From positions 1 through 17,161 of the forward strand of contig CANGXE010000005.1 in assembly GCA_947457525.1 (NCBI GenBank): a stretch of 17,161 nucleotides of DNA, written 5' to 3'. A program made the position numbers and the translations under genes. This stretch comes from Bacteroidota bacterium (GTDB lineage: Bacteria; Bacteroidota; Bacteroidia; Chitinophagales; LD1). Position 1 is the first letter of the stretch; each line of letters starts with the position of its first letter. Positions 5,809-14,051 of this stretch are shown piece after piece. The notes under the pieces were generated by a model. It was not told the DNA's origin and made no database searches. It worked only from the letters and a program-made list of their open reading frames with translations.

Positions 5809-8499
5809 TTATAAATCTTGTAACTGATTATTTCTACGCTGAATTTTGAGGTCTTTGAGCGTGTTCGATTTTGGATGCAGCAAAATGGTGAACTGTTGGA
5901 AGCGGTAAGTGGGGAGGGGAGGGGTCCAAGCGAAGGTGAGCTCCCAGCAGTGCAAGTCGCGGATGACGGAGATGTTGGTGAGGGTGATTTGTCTGCGCGA
6001 AATATCGAAACCGGTGCTGACGGCAAACTTCCAATGAGGCGTGAGGTTAAAGTCGATGTTAGCGCCTAAGGTTTGTACTATCAACAGAGTGTCGGGATTA
6101 GTAGGGATGCCTTTGGATAAGTTGAAACGATAGTTCAACCCGATGGTCCAAGGAATGTCGAAGTCGTAGAATTGGTTGGGGTTGTAGGACACATAGTCGG
6201 CCATGTATTTTGGGGCTTCTTGCGAGGCGGCTTGCGTTCTTGGTTTGGAGCTGATGGTGGTGCTAGCGCCAATGGTGGCAGTGGCGAAGCGGAGTAAGTT
6301 GCGATTGGCTTGCCATTCGAAGGTTTTTATTCTGCGATTAAAGGTATCTACCGCATAAGGATCGAAGGTGGCGTTGAAGTTGAGGTTGATGAGGTTTAAA
6401 ATCCTACTGGATACAATGCCCAAACTGAACGGACTGAGTTGAAACGAATCGGCTAAGAAGTTGTAAGAGCCGCTGAAGCTCAATTGGTCTATCAAGCCAA
6501 GTTTCTTTTCGTTGCTGACGGTGTCTTTTTTGGAAAAAACTTTTGCTTCGAAGTTGTTGAGCAAGTTGAAGCCCAGCACGCCTACTTTGCCTTGCGTGGG
6601 CACACCAAAAATCGCATCGGGTTCGAAGACAGAATAGCGCAAAGGGTTGCCGGTCACATCGCCTTGCACCGTGCGGTAGAACCCCCAGATTTGTTGACTG
6701 AAATCGGGTTGGTAGGTAAACGAAACGGTTGGGGTGAACACGTGTTTGATGGCTTTGAGTTTGCTGTTTTTGAAGCGGAAAATACCGGTCAGCTTGGTGT
6801 TCATGTTTATGCTCACGTTGAAATTTCGCGAAGAGTTAAATCGCCAAACGGTGTCGGTTATGACGCGACCGTTAAGGGTATCAATATCTCCGTTTTGCAC
6901 GACATACACAGTGTCAGGGTTCCAATATTTATCTATGCCTTTGAAGTAAGTGCGCTCTTGGTAAGTAAACTGAGGATTGATGTTTAAATATTTGAATAAA
7001 GTGATAGGTGCATCAATTGACGCCACTTGATTGACTCCCATTCTGAATTTGTCCAAGGTTTGGCGTTGGAATAAGGTAGAATCCACCGTCCGGATTTGGT
7101 TTTGAAACTCGAAGGAGTAAGTGATCCCGATGTTTTCATACCATTTGGGTTTGCCGGTTTGCACCTTGCTTTTGAAAGGTGAAACGCGCGACATCGACAA
7201 ACGGAAAGTAGGCAAGGTGAAGCTGATGCTGCGGTCGAGTAAGTTTTGCGAGTGGCGAAAGTTGACCGACAAGTTCAAGGGAGTTCTTGGAATTTGGTAA
7301 GCGTAGTTGATGGTCGAGTTGAAAGAGGTGTTTAATAAACGCTGGTCGGTGACGCGGCTGGCTTGAAAGAAATCGGCTGTTTGCACTTGCACACTCGCCC
7401 CAAACTGAGAGTTGGGAATAGAGCGCGGGTCTTGGGTGTGTGTCCACGCAAAGCTGTAGGCGTTGGTGGGTTTCGCTCCGGGTAGGTCGGGGTCGAAGGC
7501 ATTCGTGCGGAGATAATTGAAAGAAATGTTTCCGTTAAATTTATAGCGCAAGGCATAAGCCGCACCCACCCCCGCACCTAATGTTCCATTAGTCGAAATC
7601 ATGGTGGTGAAGCGCAAGCCGACATAATCGTTCATGGCCCAGTAGTAGCCTCCGTTGCGCAAAAAGAAACCCATCACCGCATCTTGACCGTACTCCGGCA
7701 AAATCAAGCCTGACTTGCGCCCTTGTTTCACCGGAAACAAAGCAAAGGGTAAGACCAAAGGAGTAGGCACATCGCCCACCCAAAGATTAACCGGCCCGGT
7801 GACCATCACTTTGTTGGGCACCATTTTTATCTTCTTGGCTTTGAAATAAAAATGCGGATGGTCGAGGTCGCAGGTGGTGTATTGACTGGCGAGGCCGTAC
7901 CATTCGCCATATTCATTTTTCTTCACTTGTTTGCTGTGAATGAACGACTCACCTTCTTTCATGGTCACTTCATATACAATTCCTTTCTTGGTCTTGAAGT
8001 TGTAGTCCATGCGCTTGGCGCGGTACTCTTGTCCGCCATCGCTGAATACGGCCTTGCCTCCATCTTCATACAAGCTATCCATGCCGCCTTCTGCGCTCAA
8101 GGTGTAGGTGTTCCAATCAAAGACGACTTGCTTGGATTGGAGTTTGATTTTTTCGTAGCTCAAGTCCGCCCCGTTGTATAAATACATCTTGCGCGTGTTC
8201 ATGTCATATACAATCGAGTCTTCGGCTTTGTAGGTAATCTTGTCTTTGATTTCAATTTGTTCGGCAATGTCGATGGTGTCGTTAAGATTGATGGTGTCTG
8301 TAACAAAAACAGAGCTGCTGTCGTTAAGGAGAGTAGAATCAGTGTTAATCCCACTTTTTGACCCAATAATGGGATTGCGACTGTTGCTGCTGTCTGCTAA
8401 AATCTCATAATTTTTTGGCGAACTATGTGGAACCCGTGCTGAATATGCATTCATTAAAATGGACACTAATAACCACGCTGTGATTAAAAATGGCAGCAT
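5809..8499 (-). CDS. lptD: LptD-like LPS-assembly outer membrane protein
   Basis: Starting from the ATG at 8499 the protein has 896 residues. A signal peptide (MLPFLITAWLLVSILMNAYS) is followed by a Ser/Asn-rich linker. An OstA/LptA-like beta-jellyroll comes next (about 83-230): DSIVYDMNTRKMYLYNGADL, then a VFDWNTYTLSAEG stretch and a CDLDHPHFYFKAKKIKM stretch. The LptD hallmark VPTPLVLPFALFPVKQGRKS opens the barrel at about 244, followed by GLILPEYG. The rest, to 896, alternates aromatic strands as expected of a large beta-barrel and ends in a hydrophobic strand region. In the family the barrel inserts LPS into the outer leaflet. The frame is open to a TTG at 8550 (913 residues), but that would put 17 residues before the signal peptide. 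cinA follows after 10 bases; the amidase gene diverges upstream. Confidence 0.92.
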   Translation of the reverse strand: MLPFLITAWLLVSILMNAYSARVPHSSPKNYEILADSSNSRNPIIGSKSGINTDSTLLNDSSSVFVTDTINLNDTIDIAEQIEIKDKITYKAEDSIVYDMNTRKMYLYNGADLSYEKIKLQSKQVVFDWNTYTLSAEGGMDSLYEDGGKAVFSDGGQEYRAKRMDYNFKTKKGIVYEVTMKEGESFIHSKQVKKNEYGEWYGLASQYTTCDLDHPHFYFKAKKIKMVPNKVMVTGPVNLWVGDVPTPLVLPFALFPVKQGRKSGLILPEYGQDAVMGFFLRNGGYYWAMNDYVGLRFTTMISTNGTLGAGVGAAYALRYKFNGNISFNYLRTNAFDPDLPGAKPTNAYSFAWTHTQDPRSIPNSQFGASVQVQTADFFQASRVTDQRLLNTSFNSTINYAYQIPRTPLNLSVNFRHSQNLLDRSISFTLPTFRLSMSRVSPFKSKVQTGKPKWYENIGITYSFEFQNQIRTVDSTLFQRQTLDKFRMGVNQVASIDAPITLFKYLNINPQFTYQERTYFKGIDKYWNPDTVYVVQNGDIDTLNGRVITDTVWRFNSSRNFNVSINMNTKLTGIFRFKNSKLKAIKHVFTPTVSFTYQPDFSQQIWGFYRTVQGDVTGNPLRYSVFEPDAIFGVPTQGKVGVLGFNLLNNFEAKVFSKKDTVSNEKKLGLIDQLSFSGSYNFLADSFQLSPFSLGIVSSRILNLINLNFNATFDPYAVDTFNRRIKTFEWQANRNLLRFATATIGASTTISSKPRTQAASQEAPKYMADYVSYNPNQFYDFDIPWTIGLNYRFNLSKGIPTNPDTLLIVQTLGANIDFNLTPHWKFAVSTGFDISRRQITLTNISVIRDLHCWELTFAWTPPLPTYRFQQFTILLHPKSNTLKDLKIQRRNNQLQDL

Positions 8500-8521
8500 T
8501 TGGGCGTTTAGTGGCTTTTTA

Positions 8522-8550
8522 CAAGAGTATATTTGGCAAAAGAAGTTCAA
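8522..8550 (-). promoter_or_regulatory. Candidate promoter for lptD-cinA
   Basis: On the minus strand TTG (8550-8548) is followed after 18 bases by TACTCTTG (8529-8522), one mismatch from TAnnTTTG. The ATG at 8499 lies 22 bases downstream. If real, the upstream TTG at 8550 is the -33 element rather than a start codon. Confidence 0.4.
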
Positions 8551-8637
8551 GTGATATTGCTTGTATTAAATTTTGGTTACCCCTTAGAAAGGCTAAGTAT
8601 TCCTTTAAAAGTGCCCCAAAAATAAAAAATCAGAAAC

Positions 8638-10131
8638 GTGAGACTAAAAAGCTTATTGTTTATTCTCAGTTTGGTAACAGGAATTGTTGCTCAAGCTAGC
8701 AACTTTGTGCTAAAAACAATAGTCATTGATGCCGGTCACGGTGGCAAAGACCCCGGAGCTATTGGGCCGGGTAAGGTGCAGGAAAAAGACGTTGCCCTTG
8801 TTGTTGCGCTCAAGTTGGGAGATTATATTCAAAAGGCTCACCCTGATGTGAAAGTGATTTACACTCGGAAAAGTGATGTGTTTTTAGAATTGCACGAACG
8901 CGCAGAGATCGCCAACAAAAACAAAGCCGACTTATTCATCGCCATTCACTGCAATGCTTCTACCAATCCGGATGTGGCGGGCAGTTCTAGTTATGTGTTG
9001 GGTTTGCACCGCACAGAAGCCAACTTAGAAGTGGCGAAGCGAGAGAACGCAGTAATCAACTTGGAGGAAAATAAAGAAAAATACTATGAGTTTGATCCTA
9101 ACTCTCCTGAAGGTCACATCATCATGAGTATGAAGCAAAATGCTTTTTTAGATCAAAGTATTGAGTTCGCGTCAAAAGCAGAAAATCAACTAGAAAATTA
9201 TACGAAACGCAAAAGTATGGGCGTGAAGCAAGCCGGTTTTTATGTGTTGTACAAAACAGCTATGCCAAGTATTTTGGCCGAGATAGGGTTTATTTCAAAT
9301 CCTGATGAAGAGAAATTTTTGAACTCAGTGAAAGGACAAGATTTAATTGCCTCCGCTTTGTACAACTCGTTTAAAGATTACAAGAAAGAACTTGAAGGGA
9401 GCGAAGGCGAGCAGTTCGCTTATGAGCAAGCTGTAGAAAAGCAAAAAGAAGCGGCCACCATACCGGTTAAACCCGCTACAGAATATAAACCCGTAGAGCA
9501 AGTGAAGGAAGTAGTGAAACCAGCTGCTACAACACCACAAAATGTTTCCGTTAATGCAGTAAAAGTATCCGGTGGGGCGATTATCCGCAAGCCGATTGAG
9601 AATGCAAACGGAGGTGGTAAAGCGGAAGTTCTCCCGGCTAGTTTAGCTTCTAAAGTAGAAGACGCAAAGTCGATTTATGTTCGTCCTAGTAACTTAGATC
9701 CATTTGATACATCATTTAGGCGTATGCCCAACAAACCTTTAGCTGAAGTAAAAACGAAGATGTCATCAACCCCAAAAGCAGAAACAGAATCTAAACCGGT
9801 AAAATCCTCAACTGCGGTAGTAGCTGTACCCAAGTCAAGTCTCGTACCTAACCATGTCTCAGAAAATGGTATTGTACTAAAAGTTCAGTTGTTTGCCTTG
9901 AAAGTGGAGTTGAAAGACTATGATAAGATTGCTAAGCTTTTTGGCAATGAACTTTCGGGTGAGCAATTGCCTAATGGGTTTACCCGCTACTACGGTGGCA
10001 AGGTGAAAACGATGGCGGAAGCTCAAAAATTATTAGAGAAAGCAAAAGCAGCCGGTTATAGTGCTGCCTTCATTGCCGGGTTCAAAGATGGCACTCGACT
10101 AACTACAGACCAAGTTAGTGCTTTGCAATAA
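8638..10131 (+). CDS. N-acetylmuramoyl-L-alanine amidase with SPOR-like C-terminus
   Basis: This 497-residue exported enzyme starts at a GTG. A signal peptide (MRLKSLLFILSLVTGIVAQA) is followed by an Amidase_3 domain (about 25-248). Zinc ligands are His34 (DAGHGGKDPGA), Glu49 and His104 (IAIHCNAS), and the catalytic glutamate is Glu215 (LAEIGFISN). It would cut the amide bond between N-acetylmuramic acid and the stem peptide in the periplasm during cell separation or wall turnover. A long Lys/Pro/Val/Ala-rich linker (about 250-405) leads to a final domain of about 90 residues (VLKVQLFALKVELKDY...AEAQKLLEKAKAAGYSAAFI). Its pattern is that of a SPOR domain, which binds denuded glycan at the septum. 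It diverges from lptD over 138 bases and heads the MlaD/OstA-like run. Confidence 0.94.
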   Translation: MRLKSLLFILSLVTGIVAQASNFVLKTIVIDAGHGGKDPGAIGPGKVQEKDVALVVALKLGDYIQKAHPDVKVIYTRKSDVFLELHERAEIANKNKADLFIAIHCNASTNPDVAGSSSYVLGLHRTEANLEVAKRENAVINLEENKEKYYEFDPNSPEGHIIMSMKQNAFLDQSIEFASKAENQLENYTKRKSMGVKQAGFYVLYKTAMPSILAEIGFISNPDEEKFLNSVKGQDLIASALYNSFKDYKKELEGSEGEQFAYEQAVEKQKEAATIPVKPATEYKPVEQVKEVVKPAATTPQNVSVNAVKVSGGAIIRKPIENANGGGKAEVLPASLASKVEDAKSIYVRPSNLDPFDTSFRRMPNKPLAEVKTKMSSTPKAETESKPVKSSTAVVAVPKSSLVPNHVSENGIVLKVQLFALKVELKDYDKIAKLFGNELSGEQLPNGFTRYYGGKVKTMAEAQKLLEKAKAAGYSAAFIAGFKDGTRLTTDQVSALQ

Positions 10132-10182
10132 AGCGATAAAAGCAATTTAGGTTGATATTGTGTCGCTTGCACAACTACCCAT

Positions 10183-10212
10183 TTTGATTTCTCCCTCAAA
10201 GGTATATTTTTG
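10183..10212 (+). promoter_or_regulatory. Promoter candidate with full Bacteroidota consensus upstream of the MlaD-like gene
   Basis: TTTG (10183-10186), 18 bases, then TATTTTTG (10205-10212) is an exact match to TTTG-N17-23-TAnnTTTG. The -7 box covers the upstream TTG codon at 10210, so that codon would lie before the transcript start. The GTG at 10228 would then be used with a very short leader. Confidence 0.55.
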
Positions 10213-10227
10213 AGAAAATTTAATTGT

Positions 10228-11205
10228 GTGAGCAATCCTGTAAAAGTCGGCATTTTTAGCCTTGTTACTCTTGTTATCTTCATTCTGGGTTTTTATTTCC
10301 TAAGAGGGATTGATATTTTTTCTCGCAAGAAATCTTTCTATGCGGTTTATAGCCGAGTGGATGGTCTTTACAAATCTAATTTAGTGGAAATTGACGGTTT
10401 CCCCATCGGGCGTGTGGGCGACATGGATCGTAACCCCGCGACAGGAGAGATAGTGGTTCGAATTGATTTGGAAAAAGAAATCAATATTCCGAAGAGCGAT
10501 AGCACTATGGCTTACTTATTTAGTACCGATCTTTTTGGTACGAAGAAAATAAAATTGGTATTCGGCCAATCAGATGAGTACTACAATGATGGCGATACTA
10601 TTCATACTTACTTTAAGAAAGATTTGACTGAACAAGTTGGGGCACAAATTGACCCTATCATCACTGATGTTCGTCACATTATACCCAAACTGGATACAAC
10701 GATAAGTGGCATTCAAGCCTTGTTTGATAAGAACAATGCCCAAGGAATTTACACCACACTGAGTGAAGTGAATGGCGCCTTGGCTAAAATCTCTCAAATA
10801 TTAGCGGCAAATGAAGCTAACTTACAGTTGACGATTAAAAACTTGCAGAGTATCACCGGCAATTTTGAGAAGAATGGCGAGAACTTAACGAAGATAATTA
10901 AGAACACCTCTGCTGTGACCGACTCATTGCAACAAGCCAACCTAAAGCAAACAATAGAAAACTTGAATCAAACCATCAACCAATTAAACAGTGTGGTTGC
11001 TGACATCAATGCCGGCAAAGGAACATTGGGTAAAGTGGTGAAAGGCGATAGTTTGTATAATAACATCGACTCGACCATATCTAGTCTTCAAGTTTTGCTG
11101 AAAGACGTTAAAGCGCGTCCTTATCGTTACGTCAACATCAATGTGTTTGGCGGCAAAAAGAAAGAAGAGCGCATAGAAAAGAAGTATAACGAATCAGGTA
11201 AGTAA
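10228..11205 (+). CDS. MlaD/MCE family lipid-transport protein
   Basis: The 325-residue protein begins MSNPVKVGIFSLV, close to the usual start of Bacteroidota MlaD proteins. A single transmembrane segment (about 7-25) is followed by an MCE domain (about 37-110; YSRVDGLYKSNLVEIDGFPIGRV). A long helical, coiled-coil-prone region rich in Asn, Gln and Leu (about 165-290) comes next. The tail RPYRYVNINVFGGKKK closes it, as in relatives. MCE proteins are anchored in the inner membrane and form rings or tunnels that move phospholipids between the membranes. I chose GTG 10228. A TTG at 10210 in the same frame adds six residues but falls in the predicted -7 box. Upstream is the amidase (96-base gap), downstream the OstA-like gene (20-base gap). 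No mlaE/F permease or ATPase lies nearby. Confidence 0.9.
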   Translation: MSNPVKVGIFSLVTLVIFILGFYFLRGIDIFSRKKSFYAVYSRVDGLYKSNLVEIDGFPIGRVGDMDRNPATGEIVVRIDLEKEINIPKSDSTMAYLFSTDLFGTKKIKLVFGQSDEYYNDGDTIHTYFKKDLTEQVGAQIDPIITDVRHIIPKLDTTISGIQALFDKNNAQGIYTTLSEVNGALAKISQILAANEANLQLTIKNLQSITGNFEKNGENLTKIIKNTSAVTDSLQQANLKQTIENLNQTINQLNSVVADINAGKGTLGKVVKGDSLYNNIDSTISSLQVLLKDVKARPYRYVNINVFGGKKKEERIEKKYNESGK

Positions 11206-11225
11206 TTTGGTTCTAGACCTTACTC

Positions 11226-12749
11226 ATGAACGTATCGAAAACTGCAGTTAATTTATTAGTTGTATTTGTATGCAACACAATTTCTCTTACTGCTCTTGCG
11301 CAAGAAAAGAAAGAGGTAGAGATTATCAATGCCGATTTTCTAAAGTTTCAAGAAATTAATGGACAGAAACTAACTCGCTTGGTCGGCAATGTGCAATTGC
11401 GCCAAGAAGAAGTTTTCATGTGGTGCGACAGCGCTGTGTTGGATAAAGAAACGAATTCGGTAGATGCTTGGGGAAACATTGCCATTCAACAAGACACGAC
11501 CACAGCTTACAGCAATGTGTTGCACTATGATGGCAATCGAAAGTTTGCTACGTTGAACGGTAATGCCAGAATCATTAGCGGAAAGATGAAGCTCTACACC
11601 AACGAGCTGTTTTATGATGTGCAGAATAAAACATCCTATTATTTGGCCAAAGGGAAAGTGATAAAAGACAGCACAGTCATCACGAGCCAAAAAGGTTATT
11701 TTTACAGTGCAATTAATGATGTGTTTTTTAGAGATAATGTGGTGATTAAAGATCCTAATTATGATTTAATTTCTGACACACTTCGCTACAACACCAATTC
11801 TAATGTTTCTACCTTCTATGGCAACACAGAAATTTTTAATAAAGACAGCCGTATTACTTGCCAAACCGGTTGGTATGATAGCAATCGAGACCTATGTTCG
11901 TTTGGTAAAAATACGGTAGTCAACAATCCTTCACAGATACTCAAAACGGATAGTCTTTACTATGACAGAGGAAAGGGCATCGGCATCGCGTATCGCTTTT
12001 TTCAATGGATTGACACTACTAACGAAACAGAATTGATTGGCAACTATGGCGAGTATGAAGAATCTCGCCAAAATATGATGGCTACAAAAAATCCATTGTT
12101 GATTTACAAAATGAAAGAAGATTCGCTTTTTGTGTCGGCAGATACACTCAAAAGTCAAACGGTGTCTCGCACAGATACCACCCGTGTTTTCTTTGCTTAC
12201 CACAAGGTGAAAATGTTTATGAAAGATATGCAAGGCACTTGCGATTCATTGTATTACTCTTTCCTTGATTCTACCTTCCGGATGTATTACAGTCCGGTGC
12301 TTTGGAGCGCAGAAACACAGATGAGTGCAGACACTATTTTGTTGACTACCAAAAATGGTCAAGCCGAAAAAATGAATTTGTACAATTCCGGATTTATCAT
12401 TGCGCCAAGCGGCAAAAAGTACTACGACCAAATAAAGGGGATCAATATCGTTGGCTATTTTAAAGACAATACTTTGACGCGCATGGACGTGATGGGCAAT
12501 GCAGAGAGTATTTATTTTGGGAAAGACGAAAAGGAAAAATTCATTGGAAACAATAAGGCGCTAAGTGCCGCTATTACCATGTATTTTAAGGATAAAAAGA
12601 TTGATAAGATTGTTTTTATCGAGAAACCGGAAGCCGTTTTTACACCCATGAAAATGCTGACCGAAGAGCAAATGCGCCTAACGGATTTTGTGTGGCGAAT
12701 TGACCAAAAACCAAAGAAACGCGAAGACGTTTGGCTGCCTAAACCATAG
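11226..12749 (+). CDS. OstA-like protein (LptA/OstA family, large Bacteroidota form)
   Basis: The 507-residue protein has a signal peptide ending about residue 26 (LTALAQ). Repeated OstA-type beta-jellyroll segments follow: LVGNVQLRQEEVFMWCDSAV, GNIAIQQDTTTAYSNVLHYD, GNARIISGKMKLYTNELFYD, and more such repeats of G.v......i....l.Y to the end. Classical LptA is about 180 residues. This large version is the form I know from Bacteroidota, where its exact place in LPS transport is unproven; a periplasmic bridge or LptD-related role is inferred. It has no barrel region. It follows the MlaD-like gene by 20 bases and is likely cotranscribed with it. Its stop is only three bases from the 3' end of the convergent nucleoid-protein gene, with no terminator between. 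Confidence 0.88.
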   Translation: MNVSKTAVNLLVVFVCNTISLTALAQEKKEVEIINADFLKFQEINGQKLTRLVGNVQLRQEEVFMWCDSAVLDKETNSVDAWGNIAIQQDTTTAYSNVLHYDGNRKFATLNGNARIISGKMKLYTNELFYDVQNKTSYYLAKGKVIKDSTVITSQKGYFYSAINDVFFRDNVVIKDPNYDLISDTLRYNTNSNVSTFYGNTEIFNKDSRITCQTGWYDSNRDLCSFGKNTVVNNPSQILKTDSLYYDRGKGIGIAYRFFQWIDTTNETELIGNYGEYEESRQNMMATKNPLLIYKMKEDSLFVSADTLKSQTVSRTDTTRVFFAYHKVKMFMKDMQGTCDSLYYSFLDSTFRMYYSPVLWSAETQMSADTILLTTKNGQAEKMNLYNSGFIIAPSGKKYYDQIKGINIVGYFKDNTLTRMDVMGNAESIYFGKDEKEKFIGNNKALSAAITMYFKDKKIDKIVFIEKPEAVFTPMKMLTEEQMRLTDFVWRIDQKPKKREDVWLPKP

Positions 12750-12752
12750 TTC

Positions 12753-13793
12753 CTAAGATTCCTGCTCGTAGTAAATTTTGTAAAACTTGCGTCCGTTTGG
12801 ATCGGTGCCTTGTTCAATCCAATCTCTGCGTCCATGAATATAGATATGGAAATTCTTATCTAGTTTGAGTACGCTTTTGAAAACTCGTTCTTGACGTTTT
12901 ACTGCAGGTGATGAAATAGGAAACTGCTCCGGTAAAGTCAACTCATTTTCTTGGGTGTAGTTCGTATTGAACGAGCGAAAAGAGGTAATCAATCCTTCGT
13001 CTTGCAACACCGTTTTTTCGAATTGGTCTTTCTCAAAAGTATCATTCGTTTTGAAATAAGCCACGGAGCGATTGAGCAAATCTATTTGGTCCGGTTTGGT
13101 GAGTTCATACTCTTGGTCGAGTTGCTTGGTTACAAAACTTTTGGTGAGTGTCAAAAATTGATTGGTTTGGTGGAACGCATTTTGAATCGGGGTGACACTT
13201 AAAAAAGCATCGCGCCAATATTGCGCATCATTATTTTTTTGCCAGCCGTCCGAAAGATAAACCTCATAGCCTTCCTCCGCTCTATTGTTTAAAATCAAAC
13301 AACCCTTTTCTACTTTCGATAAATCCACTCCTTCTTTATAACGAATAGAGAAATGCTTGTTGGTTAAATCAACTTCAAAGAAACCATTTTTAGTTTCGGT
13401 CTTAAACAAGCCAATCGCATCGGACGTTTGGCCGTTCATTGTCACATCGGTAAAATAGACTACGTAGAACTCACCGGTTTTGATTTTAGGATGAGCCGAA
13501 CACTCAAAGAGATGTTTCGCCATGCGTTGCGACATTTCGTGGAAAACTGCCGGTTTGTCGAATACCTGCTGCGCATAATTGTACACTTCATTGTATTGCA
13601 AGGAACTTTCGTGCGCGAAATGAAAACCTGCAAATATTTTGTCGAAAGGCTTGAGTAAATGAGTTTTGAGTTGGAAGTTTAACTCTTCATCAAGCACCAT
13701 CATTTCGGGCGAAAGCACTAGCCCTGGGTCTGTGGTTTTGTTGCCTACCAAGTGGATGGCAATTTGTTTGAGTTCAGCAGTTGAGTTGTTCAT
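12753..13793 (-). CDS. Nucleoid-associated protein, YejK/NdpA family
   Basis: This soluble 346-residue protein is close in length to E. coli YejK (about 335). It starts MNNSTAELKQIAIHLVGNKT and carries the family pattern: FHFAHESSLQYNEVYNYA, HLFECSAHPKIKTGEFYVVYF, a short VTMNG turn and DAIGLFKTE, then GCLILNN and YWRDAFLSVTP in the middle. A conserved RVFKSVLKLDKNFHIYIHG stretch lies near the end, before the closing GRKFYKIYYEQES. Members of this family bind DNA and copurify with the bacterial nucleoid; the detailed role is poorly known. It is a single minus-strand gene, convergent with the OstA-like gene (gap of three bases) and divergent from the broken PorP gene (123 bases to its presumed start). 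Confidence 0.88.
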   Translation of the reverse strand: MNNSTAELKQIAIHLVGNKTTDPGLVLSPEMMVLDEELNFQLKTHLLKPFDKIFAGFHFAHESSLQYNEVYNYAQQVFDKPAVFHEMSQRMAKHLFECSAHPKIKTGEFYVVYFTDVTMNGQTSDAIGLFKTETKNGFFEVDLTNKHFSIRYKEGVDLSKVEKGCLILNNRAEEGYEVYLSDGWQKNNDAQYWRDAFLSVTPIQNAFHQTNQFLTLTKSFVTKQLDQEYELTKPDQIDLLNRSVAYFKTNDTFEKDQFEKTVLQDEGLITSFRSFNTNYTQENELTLPEQFPISSPAVKRQERVFKSVLKLDKNFHIYIHGRRDWIEQGTDPNGRKFYKIYYEQES

Positions 13794-13916
13794 GAGGGCT
13801 ATTGAATGGTTGCAATATAGCTGGAAAAGACATTTACTGAACGGCTAGGTGTAGATAACTCCGTTTAGCATTTTTATCTTAATGCTTATGTTCGTTCAAC
13901 GATAAATCAAAACGGT

Positions 13917-14051
13917 GTGAAAAACCTTTACTTTCTGCTACTTTTTTTAGCCACCTCTACCTGCCTTTTTGCATCAACAAGATGCTCAATACAGTATGTA
14001 TCGGTTTAATGGATTATACATCATTCGGCTTATGCGGGAAGTCATGAAGTA
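13917..14051 (+). pseudogene. Frameshifted 5' end of the PorP/SprF gene
   Basis: From a GTG at 13917 the frame encodes a signal peptide (MKNLYFLLLFLATSTCLFA) and then hits a stop at 14007. The expected next part, QQDAQYSMYRFNGLYI, is intact but lies one base over, in the +1 frame, at 13975-14022. The following part, AYAGSHEVLNATAIYRHQW, returns to the first frame from 14028. So there is one extra base (or two missing) shortly before 13975, near a T5 run, and one missing base near 14023. Adding one A there would give IN-S-AYAG, close to the family's INPAYAG. Both breaks may be real mutations or a pair of sequencing errors. Confidence 0.75.

Noticed and set aside
5799..6026. N-terminal extension of CinA by 76 residues
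   Set aside because: The extension overlaps the lptD coding end in another frame, is Ser/Pro-rich noise, and the family starts at MKTTIISIGDE.
8617..8624. TATTTTTG on the minus strand as the lptD -7 box
   Set aside because: The -7 box is perfect, but no TTTG or TTG lies 17-23 bases upstream; the site at 8522-8550 has both elements.
10132..10180. Possible terminator after the amidase gene (AAGCGA paired with TCGCTT)
   Set aside because: The stem is only six pairs around a loop of about 25 bases and no T-run follows.
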